From Phellopilus nigrolimitatus (Eukaryota > Basidiomycota > Agaricomycetes > Hymenochaetales > Hymenochaetaceae), in assembly GCA_021029095.1 (NCBI GenBank), contig JAJOHG010000002.1, forward strand, positions 124,001-188,000: DNA of 64,000 nt, written 5' to 3'. The position numbers and the translations under genes were made by a program. Under the pieces are notes generated by a model that had not been told where the DNA came from, ran no database searches, and was given only the letters and a program-made list of their open reading frames with translations. Of this stretch, positions 1 through 12,258 are shown piece after piece (the first letter of the stretch is position 1; the number at the start of each line of letters is the position of its first letter).

Positions 1-2671
1 AGAGAGTAAGTTCACAGGAACAAATGCTCGCTTCTTGAGTACAAATGAAGTGCAGAAGTACTTCACCGGGAATGGCCGAAGAGCTTGTATTTCGTCTAAA
101 ACCGGCTGTCTTTGCTACTTGTCTATAGGATTTAGTTTTTAGTCACCCCGCAATTATTATCGCGCTCGCCCACCTCTTTTACTGAATGCAGTGCACGCCG
201 ATAGCGAGTGTCGGGACGCAAGTACCGTACCAGTGAGAGACGGGACGATTCTTTTGACCTGCGGCAGGAATTGCTCGATACGAGGGTTCATTGATTGGGT
301 ATTTGCGAAGAACGGATTGCGCGATACGACACAGTTCGAGGTTTAACCGGACATTTCGCGATCCTACGCGTTTCGTCCAAGACTGCGCAAATGGACAACT
401 ACAGATAAGACGGTGCCTTGCTTCTCCCCGTATCCGGAAGTTTTTTGTTGAAAATACATGACAGCACAGTTGATAATCCTTTTCTCCAGGACAAGCTGGT
501 TACTCAGTCCAGTTCACATGCTATGCTGCTCTCAGTGGACGATAACCAGCGAACAGGCGGCACAGTCATGCTCTCTCTAAACCTCCTCGCCATGCGTTTG
601 GATGCCAGCAATGCCGCAATCTCGTCGTACCGCCTGTATTCATACCAATGCGAAACAGTCATCTCGTCGTAGTGGACGTACAGTTTCATTTTGTGGCACT
701 GACTCATCGTCCCTCGTAACTTGTTCGCTAGTCCGTCTTATTTTGCCATCTGGCGCATCCAGAACGCAGACATGTATATTCTGTGGCATCTTTAGAGTGT
801 GTTCTCAGCAGCTAACTTAGCGGCCAAACTAGCCGTTTTGGGACGTTCGATTCTTCTACGTACTCAGACCCTCAATCCTGGCTCCTGGATCCAGCCTGAG
901 AAAATTAGAACAAGTACGTCTTGTCCCATGATTGTAAAAATATTTGTTTTACAAGTTCTCGAACATCTTTTACGTGCGGCTATGGTTATCGGTATTGGGG
1001 TACTGATTGACTCAATTGTGTATCTCGAAGGACGGTTCTGACCCTCTAAAGAGCTCAACAGCACGAGCTAACTCGGCGGTGAGATGGCATACTCTTGCTG
1101 ACTTGTTGCGATGGTTTTCCGGAACTACTCTACTTGCTCTGAGTTACTCCACTTATACCGTTATGGTCGTGGAACTGCACACAGTAACCTCGTTAAGAAA
1201 AAGGAGCTTACAGATCAGGAGCCGGTACGTTATTAATTATTCGTTTCGGTTTCGGTCTATGTATGTCTCCCGCGAGGCTTTCAAGGTCTAAGATCAGGCT
1301 ATCTAATCTTTCTACAGAAGGACACCAATGCGAGTGACAATCTGACAGACTGTCTCAGAGCATAGATGTCACCAAATACTCAGATCCGCCTCTTATTCCC
1401 CAGAAAAAGGCTGAAGGTATGGCCTTTTGTACATGTATGTTTATAAACGGCATTTGCTCTATTGATCCCCCACACTGATAAAATACCTCTTCATTAGCGT
1501 TCGCTGATCCGACAGACCAGATAGACTTCCGCCGGCCTTGTCAAAAACTTTCCTTATCTGAGAAGCTCTCTCTGGGTTTGGAGTCTGGACTCTATTCTGT
1601 GATTAGGCTTGCGCTTCTTGTGAACATCATAACTGCACCGTTGAAGTTCTTCCTCTTTTACCACTAGCCATCTATGGGCTCCTGGATGCTTTCAGCTCTC
1701 CACATTTCGTTCCAAAGTCCCGAAGCCTGGTTCTTGGGTCGCCCCTGTGAACGAGAAATTCGGGGTAGCGAGTACATTCTGACAAATCAACGCAGGTCCG
1801 AGAACGCGCGTTAGAAGGTCTTCTATCCTTAATATCGGACCCTCGGAGTCCGCGAAGCATGATCAGCGTCAACAACAATCAGTATAGCGGGGTATTTGAA
1901 GCATTTCGCCTACGTCTTTCAGCCCCGCAGTGCTGGTTCATCCAGCCATCGAAAACTCAAACACCCGGCACTTTGTTGGACCTTTGACTCGGAACTTTCT
2001 GACATCGAATCTCGCACTCGTATACCACGATGTCTCGCACACTCTGTCGAACTGTTCATCGGAGCTACGGACACATAAAAACTGAGTTCCAAAATTTCTA
2101 CTTGTGGCAAGATCCACGTCTTCCCACTAAATTTTGCGCGTCCGCGTAGGCTCCTGCAAGCTGCTACAGAGCAGCAGTTGAGTTCGTGCCTCCTGTGAGA
2201 CTCTGGACCACAGTAAAAATCAGCACTATGGACAGTGCAAAGTAACCCGTCTCAATGCGCTCTAGCTTTGGACACCTTACACTAGTCACTGGCGTTCGCA
2301 ACGTTCCTAACGCATCTTTCATGCTTTCTTCATCTTCTATCGATCGCGATGTTTATTGACCACTACTACTCAAATAAGAACTCAACCCATGTAATGTCAT
2401 TTGAGGTTCAATATCACCAATGTAACTCAACACTTATTAGTCTATTATGCGGCGGGTTTTTCGCCTTGTGCTTGATCATTGAGAATCTATTGGACACGAG
2501 TCGAGTTGTCAACGGAACAGAAGCTTGCGAGTGTGACATAAGTACAAATTGTAAAGATGGAGGCGCGATAGACATGCGCAAAGTGATGACTAGTTATGGG
2601 TGTCGATAAAGGAGAGATGAAATGGTAGAGCCCGACTTTGCGGCGATGTCATCCTTGAGTCATGATCAAAA
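1..2671. other. 2.7 kb without a recognisable gene
   Basis: Only short unrelated open frames occur on both strands (the longest is about 90 codons). None shows a family motif, a plausible exon chain or biased third-position composition. The stretch could be old degenerate DNA or the 3' flank of a gene to the left. I assign nothing here. Confidence 0.5.
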
Positions 2672-3905
2672 TTACCATTCAAACTCACTAAAGGTGGAGA
2701 GGCGAGAAAAAAAGTCAGTGTCCGGGGAAGGTAGTGACGATCAAGGACGATCAAGGATCACACACCAAGTGCACTTCGCGAAAAGGTAATCTCTCCCATT
2801 GACGTGAATCATCCCGTCCTTAAGAACACACTTCCATTTGTTTTTCACCCTGGCAACCTGTGAAATAAACGGAATGTGTCAGCACCTTGCGTCCAAGTTC
2901 CCGGGACATGTAAGTAAAGATTCCGACGGTCTTCAAGAAAACAATGGAGCAGAAGACAAGAGACACTCCATTACCTTGTCGTAGGTGCAAAACACGATGT
3001 CTGTCTCGCCAAGCGTTCCTTCTTGATCCTCTTCCTCGCCGTCCGTATCCGAGTCGTCAAGATCGGAATTTATCTCCTCGGAGTCTATCACGGGCTTCGC
3101 GCCTTGCGGTGGTTGAGGTAGTGATGGGTGCGAAGCACGAGGGGCATATGACTGGCTCGGCGGAGGAGAGGACGACTCAGAAGCCGATGAGGAAGGACCG
3201 TCTACCTGGGGTATGCGAGGTTGAGACGGCGCCTGTGCGGTAGCTGCAGGCGTGGGCACCTGTGTGTGCTGAAGATACGACGGTCGAGATGCGCCATTTG
3301 CAGACGCAGCCACATAATGATGCTGAGCAGGGGTCGAAGTAGATGGTAGACGAGATGGACCAGGGAGAGTTGGGCCAGGTAATGTAGGTATATAGGTTGG
3401 CATATTGTTTGGCAAAGGAAATCGGTTTTCGACAGGTTCTGATTTTACTTGCGGTTGAGGGGGCGAAGCGTACTGTGGGTATGCAGCATGCATTTGAGGG
3501 AGGGAAGGGTGTGGGGCATGAGGAGGATAGTGGTGCTGATGTCCAGATTGTGATGGTGGAGCAGGCGGTTCAAACTCTGCGACGTGGGACGCAATGACCT
3601 TGTTCTCCCACCTCTGTAAACCGAGTAGCTGAGTAAGCCACCACCATCGTCGACGCACCTAGCAAAACCACCCGCAAAAGATGGCGCGTAGATGGTCTTA
3701 CAAAAAATGGCGAGACGTACGCTCTGTAGGTCTCCGAGAACATCCTCTCCGACACCGTAGTCATCGAACTCGGTCTTTATGTTGGCAATTACATCGTCGA
3801 TGATGGCCCGGTAAATCATAGGCTCAAGGAATCCAGACTCTAGCGTCACCAGCTGCACTATTCCACAAAGAACAGTGTTCAGCTTACCACTATTTTATTC
3901 GACAT
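2672..3905 (-). CDS. TOA1: Transcription initiation factor IIA large (alpha/beta) subunit
   Basis: This is the TFIIA large subunit, which with the small subunit stabilises TBP on promoter DNA in the nucleus. Five exons close in phase: 3905-3888, 3822-3721, 3613-2975, 2857-2766 and 2687-2672, giving 288 residues. The N-terminal helical domain starts MSNKIVPMIYRAIIDDVI and continues through GEDVLGDLQS and RWENKVIAS. A Pro/Gln/Ser-rich linker follows, then the acidic DLDDSDTDGEEEDQEG block. The C-terminal beta-barrel piece has VFCTYDK, VARVKNKWKC, VLKDGMIHVNGRDY and a terminal CEFEW. The last coding exon is only 16 nt including the stop. The length and the acidic-then-beta order are typical of Toa1. 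It is divergent from the cysteine synthase-like gene, with 212 bp between the start codons. The first intron has a GAG acceptor, the only soft point in the model. Confidence 0.93.
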
Positions 3906-4117
3906 CGTGCTCAACTTCGACAACAGCAACGGCGACGTGCGGCGGGGGCGCTGATGGTGGGCGGTTGCAAAGACGTGGCCTTTTATACTTCATTAATCGG
4001 GAGGTGTAAGCCTGATTGAGTCCGCATTAGGCAATATATATTTCCACGCACAGACCCGGCGCCACTCAGCTGAGAAACCACTCTGAACATTCCTTTGTTC
4101 AAATACTAGTAGCTGCT
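3906..4117. promoter_or_regulatory. Shared divergent promoter region, TOA1 and cysteine synthase-like gene
   Basis: 212 bp separate the two start codons, so both promoters must lie here or in the 5' ends. An AT-rich stretch (tttatacttcattaat near 3980 and aatatatattt near 4033) could hold TATA-like elements. No specific factor site can be assigned by eye. Confidence 0.5.
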
Positions 4118-6411
4118 ATGAGCTGGTTGGGCAACCTTCAAGATTTGACCGGGTCTCGACAAATCATCTTCGGTTTGATCATCGGTGTCTCTTTGTCCTT
4201 CAGCTCGGCAAGCCTTCTGCAATTGTACAGAAACCGGAAACGGGACGAAGACTTTTCGAATATCTCTCAAAGACCAATCGAGCTACGGAGTGACGAAATA
4301 GTCAATGGAGTACCTGGCCTCATAGGTAACTCTTGCAGATTTGGATTTTTTCAGACTGCTCCTGACGTATATCAGGGAACACACCTCTTGTCCGAATAAA
4401 TTCGTTAAGTGATGCCTTAGGCGTGGAAATCCTCGGAAAGGCAGAGGTATATATGCATCATGGACTCGATGCCTTCGATGTAAAGAATTCAATCCTATAA
4501 ATCCAGTTCGTCAACCCGGGAGGCAGTGTAAAGGACCGCGTTGCTGTCAGAAGTAAAACACATTTCTTAAGGAACGAATGAAGTCTCATTTTCTTTAGTG
4601 ATTGACGACGCCGAAAGTCAAGGACTACTTCATCCTCATACGGGATCTCGTATATTCGAGGGTACTGTCGGGTCTACTGGGATTTCAATAGCAACGATAG
4701 CTCGAGCACGGTATTCCTCCGTGTGATTGCTTGTCCTAAAGAGAATTCTGACGCATTTATTTCCCATTCTTATATCAGTGGATATGAAACAAGTGACTTT
4801 TTTTCATAATCGACTCATCAGAAAACCGAACTAATCCCTGTAAACAGCCATCATCATGCCCGACGATGTTGCTGATGAAAAAGCGAAAGCACTCCTAGCC
4901 CTTGGTGCTCAAATCGAAAAAGTCAGGCCGGCTAGTATCGTCGACAAGAAACAGGTTAGAGGAATGACTATTACCAGCAGAAAAGTGGTCTGAACAAGTT
5001 TCTTCCATTAACCAAATAGTTTGTCGTAGGCTAATTTTCATTACGTGGTTCAAGAGTCTCTTCTCAATGGAGCCAGTAGAACTTAGCAAAACAGTACGCC
5101 CTGGAATATGGGCGGTCTGATGTCGTGCTTTCTCTCGAGGCATCTACTGCAACTGTCGACAGTTCGCTTTCCAGCTCATCGGCGATCGTTGTTCGATCGG
5201 CCGCAACAGAAGCGGAGGTGATGGGAAGGGATGCGTCCCCGAATGACGAACTGCAGACAAAGCCAAGAGGCTTCTTCGCGGACCAGTTTGAGGTTTGACA
5301 TCTCCCATGTGATCCGAAAGAGTGAAAATGGTTTGATAATGTAAACAGAACAGAAGCAACTTCCAAGCTCATTATGATGGAACTGGACCCGAAATATGGA
5401 GACAGACAAATGGGAAAGTTAATGCCTTTGTCTCTGGAGCAGGTATGGGGTCCTTTGTCTACTTTTTTTTTTCCGAGCGCTGTTTATTATGGTTCGAGCT
5501 AGGTACGGGAGGTACTATCGCTGGAATAGGCAAATTTTTGAAAGACATGGACGAAAACGTTCTCGTTGCAATGAGCGATCCAGAAGGATCGGGACTGTAC
5601 AACAAGGTCGGTTAGTTTTCTCCATCCTCAGATCATGCGTATTCAGATGCCGATGTGTATTAGATCAAATATGGCGTCATGTACGATAACAAAGAGAAAG
5701 AAGGGACGAAGCGCCGACACCAGGTCGACACTGTCGTCGAAGGGATGTCAGTATGCACTCTCGTCTATATCGTCTCTTTAGCTTTACATTTCGACTGATT
5801 TTACCTACTTTATCCAGCGGCATCAACCGCCTCACAGCGAACTTTGAACTCGCGCTCCCAATCATCGACGAGGCGTTCCGGTCAGCTTTCCCTTCCTTGA
5901 ATATATGATGCACGGGCTGATCCAGGCGCGAAATGCTACTTGTTTCGTTTTCCAGAATTACCGACGCCGAAGCGGTCAGCATGTCCCGTTACCTTGTGCT
6001 CAACGATGGGTTATTCCTGGGCTCCAGCAGCGCGTGCAATCTTTTAGCATGCGTTAAACTCGCGAAGAAGATGGGCTGGTGTAGCGGCGAGAAGATCGTG
6101 ACCATCTTGTGGGTTTGCAATGCTCGTTCTTATTGAGCGTTCTTGCGTCTGACATTCAATGCCACATGAAGATGTGATTCGGGTAATCGACACTATTCGA
6201 AGGTAAGTAATGCGACTTCACCGAGTAGTAGAGGATAGTGAAAAGCTGACAATGAAATTTGTGATTTAATGACAACAGTTCTGGTATGTAAAACAAAATC
6301 TCGGAACCATTGATACATCCTGATATTACGCCCCGTAGGAACGATGACTATCTTCACAAAGCAGGTATTCCAATTGACACGACAATAGTACAAGATGTGT
6401 TGAGAGCGTAG
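4118..6411 (+). CDS. MCY1: Mcy1-type cysteine synthase-like protein, PLP-dependent, N-terminal membrane anchor
   Basis: This belongs to the fold-type II PLP enzymes of the O-acetylserine sulfhydrylase family, in the fungal Mcy1 (YGR012W-like) branch, which is mitochondrial outer-membrane anchored in yeast. Sixteen exons close to 460 residues: 4118-4325, 4376-4446, 4507-4552, 4599-4710, 4779-4792, 4848-4954, 5020-5025, 5080-5292, 5349-5442, 5503-5606, 5664-5746, 5818-5880, 5956-6108, 6172-6202, 6279-6283 and 6339-6411. An N-terminal hydrophobic segment (IIFGLIIGVSLSFSSASLL) is followed by GNTPLVRI, NPGGSVKDRVA (PLP lysine), the phosphate-binding-like EGTVGSTGIS, IIMPDD, the GAGTGGTIAGIG loop and CDSGNRHYSKFW. 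Two microexons (14 nt and 6 nt) are needed to restore GYETT and FV. A Ser-rich insert of roughly 40-50 residues precedes TKPRGFFADQFEN. The 3' end converges on ADA2, 90 bp away. Whether it makes cysteine is inference: the yeast homologue's activity differs from canonical CysK. Confidence 0.9.
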
Positions 6412-6501
6412 CACGGTATAATAATAACAGTTAACAGTACACGGGAAAAGCCATTAATCAGTAAGCGGTACTCTAGAGGGAACGTTCTTTGCCGTAAAAC
6501 C

Positions 6502-9009
6502 CTATGTCATCGATGGCCATGTTGATAATGGTGTCGAGGTGAACAAAGGATTTTTGTTAGGCTGAGGAGCGGGAGGATTGAAAGGAGGATGGGATGTCCG
6601 TGGGGTTGCGAAGGAAAAATCTTTCGACGTGCCCGAAGAGATTGATTGTGTTAATGCAGGTGTAGCCCCATTCACAGTGGATGCGCTGAATTAGCAAGTC
6701 CGCGTTTCAGCGTACTTTTGTCAAAAACAAGTCAATAACCACTCACGGTGTCTCCGCTGTGCTGGGTAGATCATCGAGCGCGGCTTTGAGGAAACCTACT
6801 TGGTGGAGGAAGTCCCAAACGCGGCTCGTTTTATTGACATCAATCTTGATCAGGTCGCGCGCTTCACGACGGCGGAGTTGCCCGCCGCGCCTTGCGTACT
6901 CGCGCACGAGGGTCTCCTTCATCGCGAGGTAAGGCCGCGGCATGATGCGCAGCGACGCACAAAGCATTTGTTCTGCTGGCGTGAGCAAATGCAGTGCAGG
7001 GCTATTCGCAAGGTTGAGCGGTGCCGCTGGAGAAATGGGACGGTTTATTAGTCAGAAGCAGAAGTAGATGAACGTAGCTGGACTCACGTTGTCTGCGTAT
7101 GAACGATGATGTCGCACCCGAGCCCGGAGCACTCGACCGAATAGGCGCTTCGACCTCCTTCGCACCCTCCGACTCTTGGAAGGATGCCACGCTGCTCAGA
7201 CGACGAGGGTCGGGGCCCGCAGAGCCGCGAGTGCTGCCAATACGCAGTTGTAAGCGCTCGTAAGAGCTGGCAGCCAGTGCAGCCTTTGCTTGTGCCTATA
7301 AGAATTCAGAAAGCCTAATTCGAAAAATGGCGTAGAAACGGCGCACCCGTTTCAAGACGTCCGATTCGTACCGTTCGATGTCCATTGCTGACCGAAGGCC
7401 CATTCTTCGATAATGTTGCAGCTCCTGAATCCGTTTGCGAAGGATAGATTCCCCTACGAAGAACGGTATCAATTAAAGAAAGACTGAAAATTAGAATTAA
7501 CTGACATATTGTACCGTCGACAAACGTATCGTAATCCTCTGCTGTCTGCAGTTTTGCGAGGGGCTTCAAACGTTGGGCAATGTCCTTCTCCTCCTTCGGC
7601 CGCTTCTTATCAAGAAGCTGCATCTGACGAGAAAAAACGGTAGATCAGCACCGCACCCATTCTACTATAAACAGCCGACACACCTTCTTGTACTCCAGGA
7701 GTCCACGGTCAAACATGACAGCTTTATTCTCCAGTCGCTTCTCGATGCGCTGGTTGTACATCTCCAGAAGCGAGAGCTTGAAGTTGATTGAGTCACGTGT
7801 CTCGTATGGAGGTGGTAGCACGGGCTCCTCCACTTCACCCGCGCCTTCCCCATCCTTTCCATCCTTTCCATCTTCCTTCACCAACTTCTCGCGACGCACC
7901 TCAGCATGTCCATTCGCTACATCATACCCATTCATGAGCGCAGCCATGACATCGACACCATCCGCACTCTGCTCCCTCCAGTCTCCTCCAACATTTGCCT
8001 TCTGACGCTCCTTCCCTTTCCGCCTCTCCTCGTCAAGCCTGGAGCGCGCAATGACGTCCACGTCCGCTTCGTCAATAGGCATCTCGTCTCCGCCGAACTC
8101 ACGCACAATTCCAAACTCGAGGTCCTTTACGAGGTCCTCAGCATCGTTGTCAAGCTCGTGCTCAAATTCGAGACGACCAGGAAGAAATGTCGCGATATCG
8201 TGCACGCCCGGTGCAGACGTCGGCGCAGGAGCAGGTTTCGAGCTTGTTACAGCCGCCGTCATCGATGATATACGCCGGCGCTTGCGCTCATGGAAAAGGG
8301 AGGGGTCGACATCGAATGATTGGTCCATCCGCTATTCGTAACTTGAGCTTTCGGGTTTCATTGTACGCACGATCATTAAACGCACCGGTATTGGCCAATC
8401 TGGTGAGTTGATGTATACATTGCAGTAATGTTCCTCGACTTCCTCCCTCGTTCGCGTGCCAACGTGTTTAGCGATCTCCTGCCAATTTCCGAGGCCTTGC
8501 AAAGCGATGCCCTCGATAAGCAACAGTTCCCTGAAAGACGTGTTAATCCTTCGGAGTGCTTCTGACTTTAACCACTCACTCGTCGGCCCCCCAATCCTCC
8601 ACAAAAATTGGATAAGAGTGTAACTCCTACACACACAATATATATTTCTGCTGTTTGGATGAAGCAAGCATATGACTGACCACAACCCGGTACTGATGGC
8701 CCCTCTTGTGCATTTTGAACTCTTTGCCAGCGCAGAAACAAGACGGACAAATATCAATGCCATCACCAGACTCGCACACCGGATCGGCACACTTGATGCG
8801 GATTGAATGCGTCAAATCGCGTGTACACGAGTCGCAATGGATCTGGAGACCAGGCTCGCTGACCGCTAAAATTCATTCGGTTTACGTAAGCCAATCGGTT
8901 GGACAGGACAAAGGCCGCGATGGACACCGATTGCAAAACGCACGACGGAAAAGAACTTACCTTGCACCTCGTCAGGTAACAATGTCCGCTTGCGCTGCGT
9001 GATCGTCAT
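6502..9009 (-). CDS. ADA2: SAGA/ADA transcriptional adaptor Ada2 (ZZ - SANT - SWIRM)
   Basis: Ada2 activates the Gcn5 histone acetyltransferase inside SAGA/ADA complexes. The start at 9009 gives MTITQRKRTLLPDEVQ, spliced to a ZZ zinc finger (IHCDSCTRDLTHSIRIKCAD, then VCESGDGIDICPSCF). A SANT/Myb repeat follows (LLLIEGIALQGLGNWQEIAK, GTRTREEVEEHYCNVYI). A long charged middle region leads to a C-terminal SWIRM domain (LLTPAEQMLCASLRIMPRPY to VWDFLHQVGFLKA). A naive reading stops at 6743, but a GTGAGT donor at 6746 and acceptor at 6686 join in phase to a Pro/Ser/Thr-rich tail that stops at 6502. Several short introns interrupt the gene. Domain order and length fit fungal Ada2. The tail after SWIRM is inferred from splice phase only. 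Confidence 0.9.
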
Positions 9010-9486
9010 CGCCCGCCACGTCCGATCTGGACTCAACCCGTCGATGTGTTCGCCTTTTCTCTCAAACTCTCTTGGTATAACACACAGTCGGAATCGTGAA
9101 CGATGTCGGAGTGTTGTTGCAAAGTAGCAATAGCCTCAGGGAGAAATTGGCTCGGAAACTGACCGTCGCTTTGAATGTCGGCGACAGAGGTTTCTCACGG
9201 TTGGACGCGCAAAAAAGCCAGTAGAAGCTGCCGGACTTGATCGTAGGACGACCGCCGATGTCAGGGAATGCCGTAGAGCTGTGATTCGTATGAACAGTGG
9301 CGGCGTGCGTGAGCTCGTTGTCGACCGATGTGTCGGCGGGATCGTGTCAGACGACGCAGACGCTGTGGCCCTATTTGGTCACATTGTCTGTTTTTGGTAA
9401 TTGTGGCGCACACACACACACTTCGGATTGGATGTTTAATTCTACAATTGAAGTTATTGTAACACAGACATATTGGAATTACCGAA
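9010..9486. other. Intergenic, ADA2 upstream / phosphatase downstream; (CA)n tract
   Basis: No coding signal is seen in 477 bp. A short CA microsatellite lies at about 9409-9422. It should contain the ADA2 promoter, near 9009, and the phosphatase 3' UTR. Confidence 0.5.
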
Positions 9487-10087
9487 TTATTTCGAGTTTC
9501 TAACCCTTTGTTTGATTTCTCTCTCCCATTCACGCAATGTCTTCTCAAAACCGACGTTTGGCTTTGTGCAGGGGCGCTTGTCACGGACAACCTTGAGCGC
9601 ATCGTCGTAGCCCATCTCTTTCTCCCGCATTAGGTATGCAATCACGATCGACGAGCTTCGCGAAATTCCCTGCACTCACAAACATAACACGTTGGAAAAA
9701 ACCCACAACTACAACAAAGACAACTGATAACGAATAGCTTACCTGCTGGCAATACACGAGCACATTCTCGCCGTGTTCGAGTCTGCTCGCGATGTGTCTA
9801 CACACCCCCTCGAGGTATGGCTTCAGATCCTCCCGCACACTGTCTGCAACGAGCACTCTGTACTCGCTTCGCTTGCCGGAAGAAGGAATCCCCGTCAACG
9901 TCCCATCGTGAATGGCTACGATCTGCTGTATTCGGTGTGCGTCGAGAAGCTCCTGATCGACGCTCGCGACCCAGGATCCGATGAACAAGGCGCCTGAACC
10001 CGCATGTGCCTCGGCTGGGATGACTTCGTTTATGGGCACGCACATCGATGCCCATGCCTCAGGAGACATGTCCTCGCGACGGATCAT
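9487..10087 (-). CDS. Dual-specificity protein phosphatase (DSP fold) with YCxxGxSRS active site
   Basis: A small cysteine-based phosphatase of the dual-specificity class. Two exons (10087-9743 and 9669-9487) join in phase into 175 residues. Block order matches small DSPs: ALFIGSWVASVDQELLDAH, IQQIVAIHDG, a conserved-type Asp region (VLVADSVREDLKPYL), then ENVLVYCQQ joined across the intron to GISRSSSIVIAYLM, and a tail helix EKTLREWEREIKQRV. The catalytic Cys and Arg of the CX5R loop are intact. The residue before Cys is Tyr, where most DSPs have His. The intron splits the active-site loop exactly. An alternative in-frame ATG at 10135 would add 16 residues. Substrate cannot be predicted. Confidence 0.85.
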
Positions 10088-10953
10088 AATCAATGGTCTC
10101 AAGTACGTATTTCTATCACAACTAGCTCTAGACAACTATTGTTCAGTAAGTCTAGGTCAGAGAAAAACGAAAACGAACTCTTCAAAAGCGACGGGCACGA
10201 GCTCAAAATCTGAGACCCCCTTTGTAAATCCTTCGCGTTATAAAGTCGTCGAGGAGCAGATCAGCGGAGCAGCCTTGCTATCCGAACCATAACCGCACGT
10301 CACTCACGCGACCTGAGTTTCCTGTCTTGCACACCATGAGAGATTCTTGGCCTTACTGTATTCTCCGGGTGTATGCATGTAACATCAGCTTCGACCGGGT
10401 CCGCGACAACTATTCATGGTTAGGATTCTCACGCTCGTGGGTGTAGGCCTGTTCAAGTTGTCGGGATGTCTAGATGCTGACACGTATTTTTACTTAGTCA
10501 TCGTGCAAATTGGAGGTCGGACGACGTGAAGGTGCATGTCAACCAGGATCTCTGCTTTGTAAGATGCTGCTGTCGGAACACCAGGTCTGCTCTACAAAGT
10601 GCGTCTCGAACTATAAACATGCTGATTTACAATCCTTTGTTTTTGCATCTGTGGCTACCACTAGACTAAGGCTTACGTCGCCTAGAAGCTGAGGCGCGTT
10701 CGGTATTTCCACCCTCTCCCTAGTCTTTGCAAACTCATGCTATAGCCCTAATTAAGCCGGCTCTCGATTCACTACGTTTGACAAAATTTATTCTGTAAAA
10801 CCGTCAAGAATTCTGATATCTGATTCGATCCGAAGTCCACCGAAGCCCGTAGAGCTCAAATTTACGGGTTCAATAAATCTCTTGGACTGATACGATGAAT
10901 CACTGTCTGCTGGTCTTTCTGGATCTATCTTGGGTACCTGTACATGTACTATT
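10088..10953. other. Intergenic, 0.87 kb, no gene seen
   Basis: Only short random frames occur, with no family motif. It lies between the phosphatase promoter and the first decayed P450, and should hold the phosphatase promoter on its left side. Confidence 0.5.
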
Positions 10954-12258
10954 ATGAACCTAATCCTCGACCTCGCAGCTGTGGCGATTGCTTTGCTTTG
11001 GATCGTGACGGTGGCAAAGAAGCGTCCTCAGGACTTTCTGTATCCGCTAAGTCATAAAGGACTACCAATCATCGGAAATTATCTCACCTCGTCCAAGTCC
11101 TATTCATGGCTGCAAGCCATGAAATGGAGCCGTCGTATCTATGGCGAACAAGGCTGCTTGAACCCCTGTCCTGACTCCTCTAGCATAAGACCTACTCCCT
11201 CATTCCGTACTAGGTACTGTGGTTTTGTCAATAAACTCATACGCCTTTGTGGTCGGGCTTCTTGAAAATCAAAGGCCCAGAAGCATCTTCCTCGACGACC
11301 GGTGCGTTCGTCCCATTTCTTCGGAGAACCACCGTTTTATTGTCATATAACTCAATTAATGTCGTACAACGAGCGTATGCAACTCCATCGCGCGTAATTC
11401 CATCGCTTCTTCAACTCTGCTACGGTCAGCAACTTTAAGCCTCTGCAGCTTCGCGACACACACACACGATGCTGGCCAAGGAGAACAGACTCAACGAGTG
11501 GACGAGACACCCCTCAAACATTGGACGACCGAGAGAACCTGCCGTACGTGGACGGCATCTGCAAGGAGTATCTGAGGCAATTAATTCCAGCTTTTTCATC
11601 GTTCAAAATTCGTATACTAGAATTTAAAATAAAATACCTACGTGGTATAGATGGGAAGCCATCGCGCCACTGAGTACGATAAATGCGCTGCTCATTCCTA
11701 ACTCTTCTAGAACCCATCAATGTAACTCATACGTCAGGAGGATTATCATAGCGAGTACTTCATCCCCGCAGGTACAGTCGTTAGTCTAAATCAATTGGGG
11801 CATGTTTACACTTTTCGCCTACGCTGTCTGCTCACTTTTTTATCCTTCATATTGTTTATGTAGAGCGATGCTTCGCGATCCACATGAGCATAACCTAGTC
11901 CAGAGAAATTTATGCCGGAACGGTGGTTGTCAGCGAACGGCACCAGGCACCCACTGAACCCCAACAAACTTTCCTTCGGGTTCGGAAGATAGTTATGACT
12001 CCAGATCTCTTTTGGAATACAGCCTTTGTTTACATGTAATTCATATACCGAGACAGAACTTGTCCAAGAAAACTGCTAGCAGAGCGTTCTGTGAATATCT
12101 AAGAAGTCACTGGCACGCAATTTGTCTCTCCGTTCGTCACGATCTCCGGCTCTTCATACCAGTTGCTTCTTTCCTTGCGTGCTTTGACTTCGACAAAGCG
12201 ACAGACGCAGGTAAACCGATAACCCCGACAGGCGAGTACGACGATAATCTCATCAGGT
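10954..12258 (+). pseudogene. Decayed cytochrome P450 (relative of the 18-23 kb pair)
   Basis: P450 landmarks occur in the right order but broken by stops and frame changes. There is an N-terminal anchor (MNLILDLAAVAIALLWIV), then GLPIIGN with the preceding proline hinge degraded. A K-helix region follows with ENLPYVDGICKE, where the usual ESLR became EYLR. The PERF region reads PEKFMPERWL and the heme region SFGFGR runs straight into a stop, so the cysteine ligand is lost. The C-terminal GKPITPTGEYDDNLI matches GKPITPKGEY of the intact paralogue near 21.4 kb. The strand is opposite to the intact pair. It is a pseudogene, and the paralogue match supports descent from the same subfamily. Confidence 0.8.

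Noticed and set aside
2..142. Open frame entering from the left edge (reads KFTGTNARFLSTNEVQKYFT)
   Set aside because: 47 open codons can occur by chance. No motif, and no information from the left side.
4711..4850. Apparent frameshift in the Mcy1-like gene between ARAR and IIMPDD
   Set aside because: A 14-nt microexon at 4779-4792 with canonical splice sites removes the conflict, so the gene is not a pseudogene.
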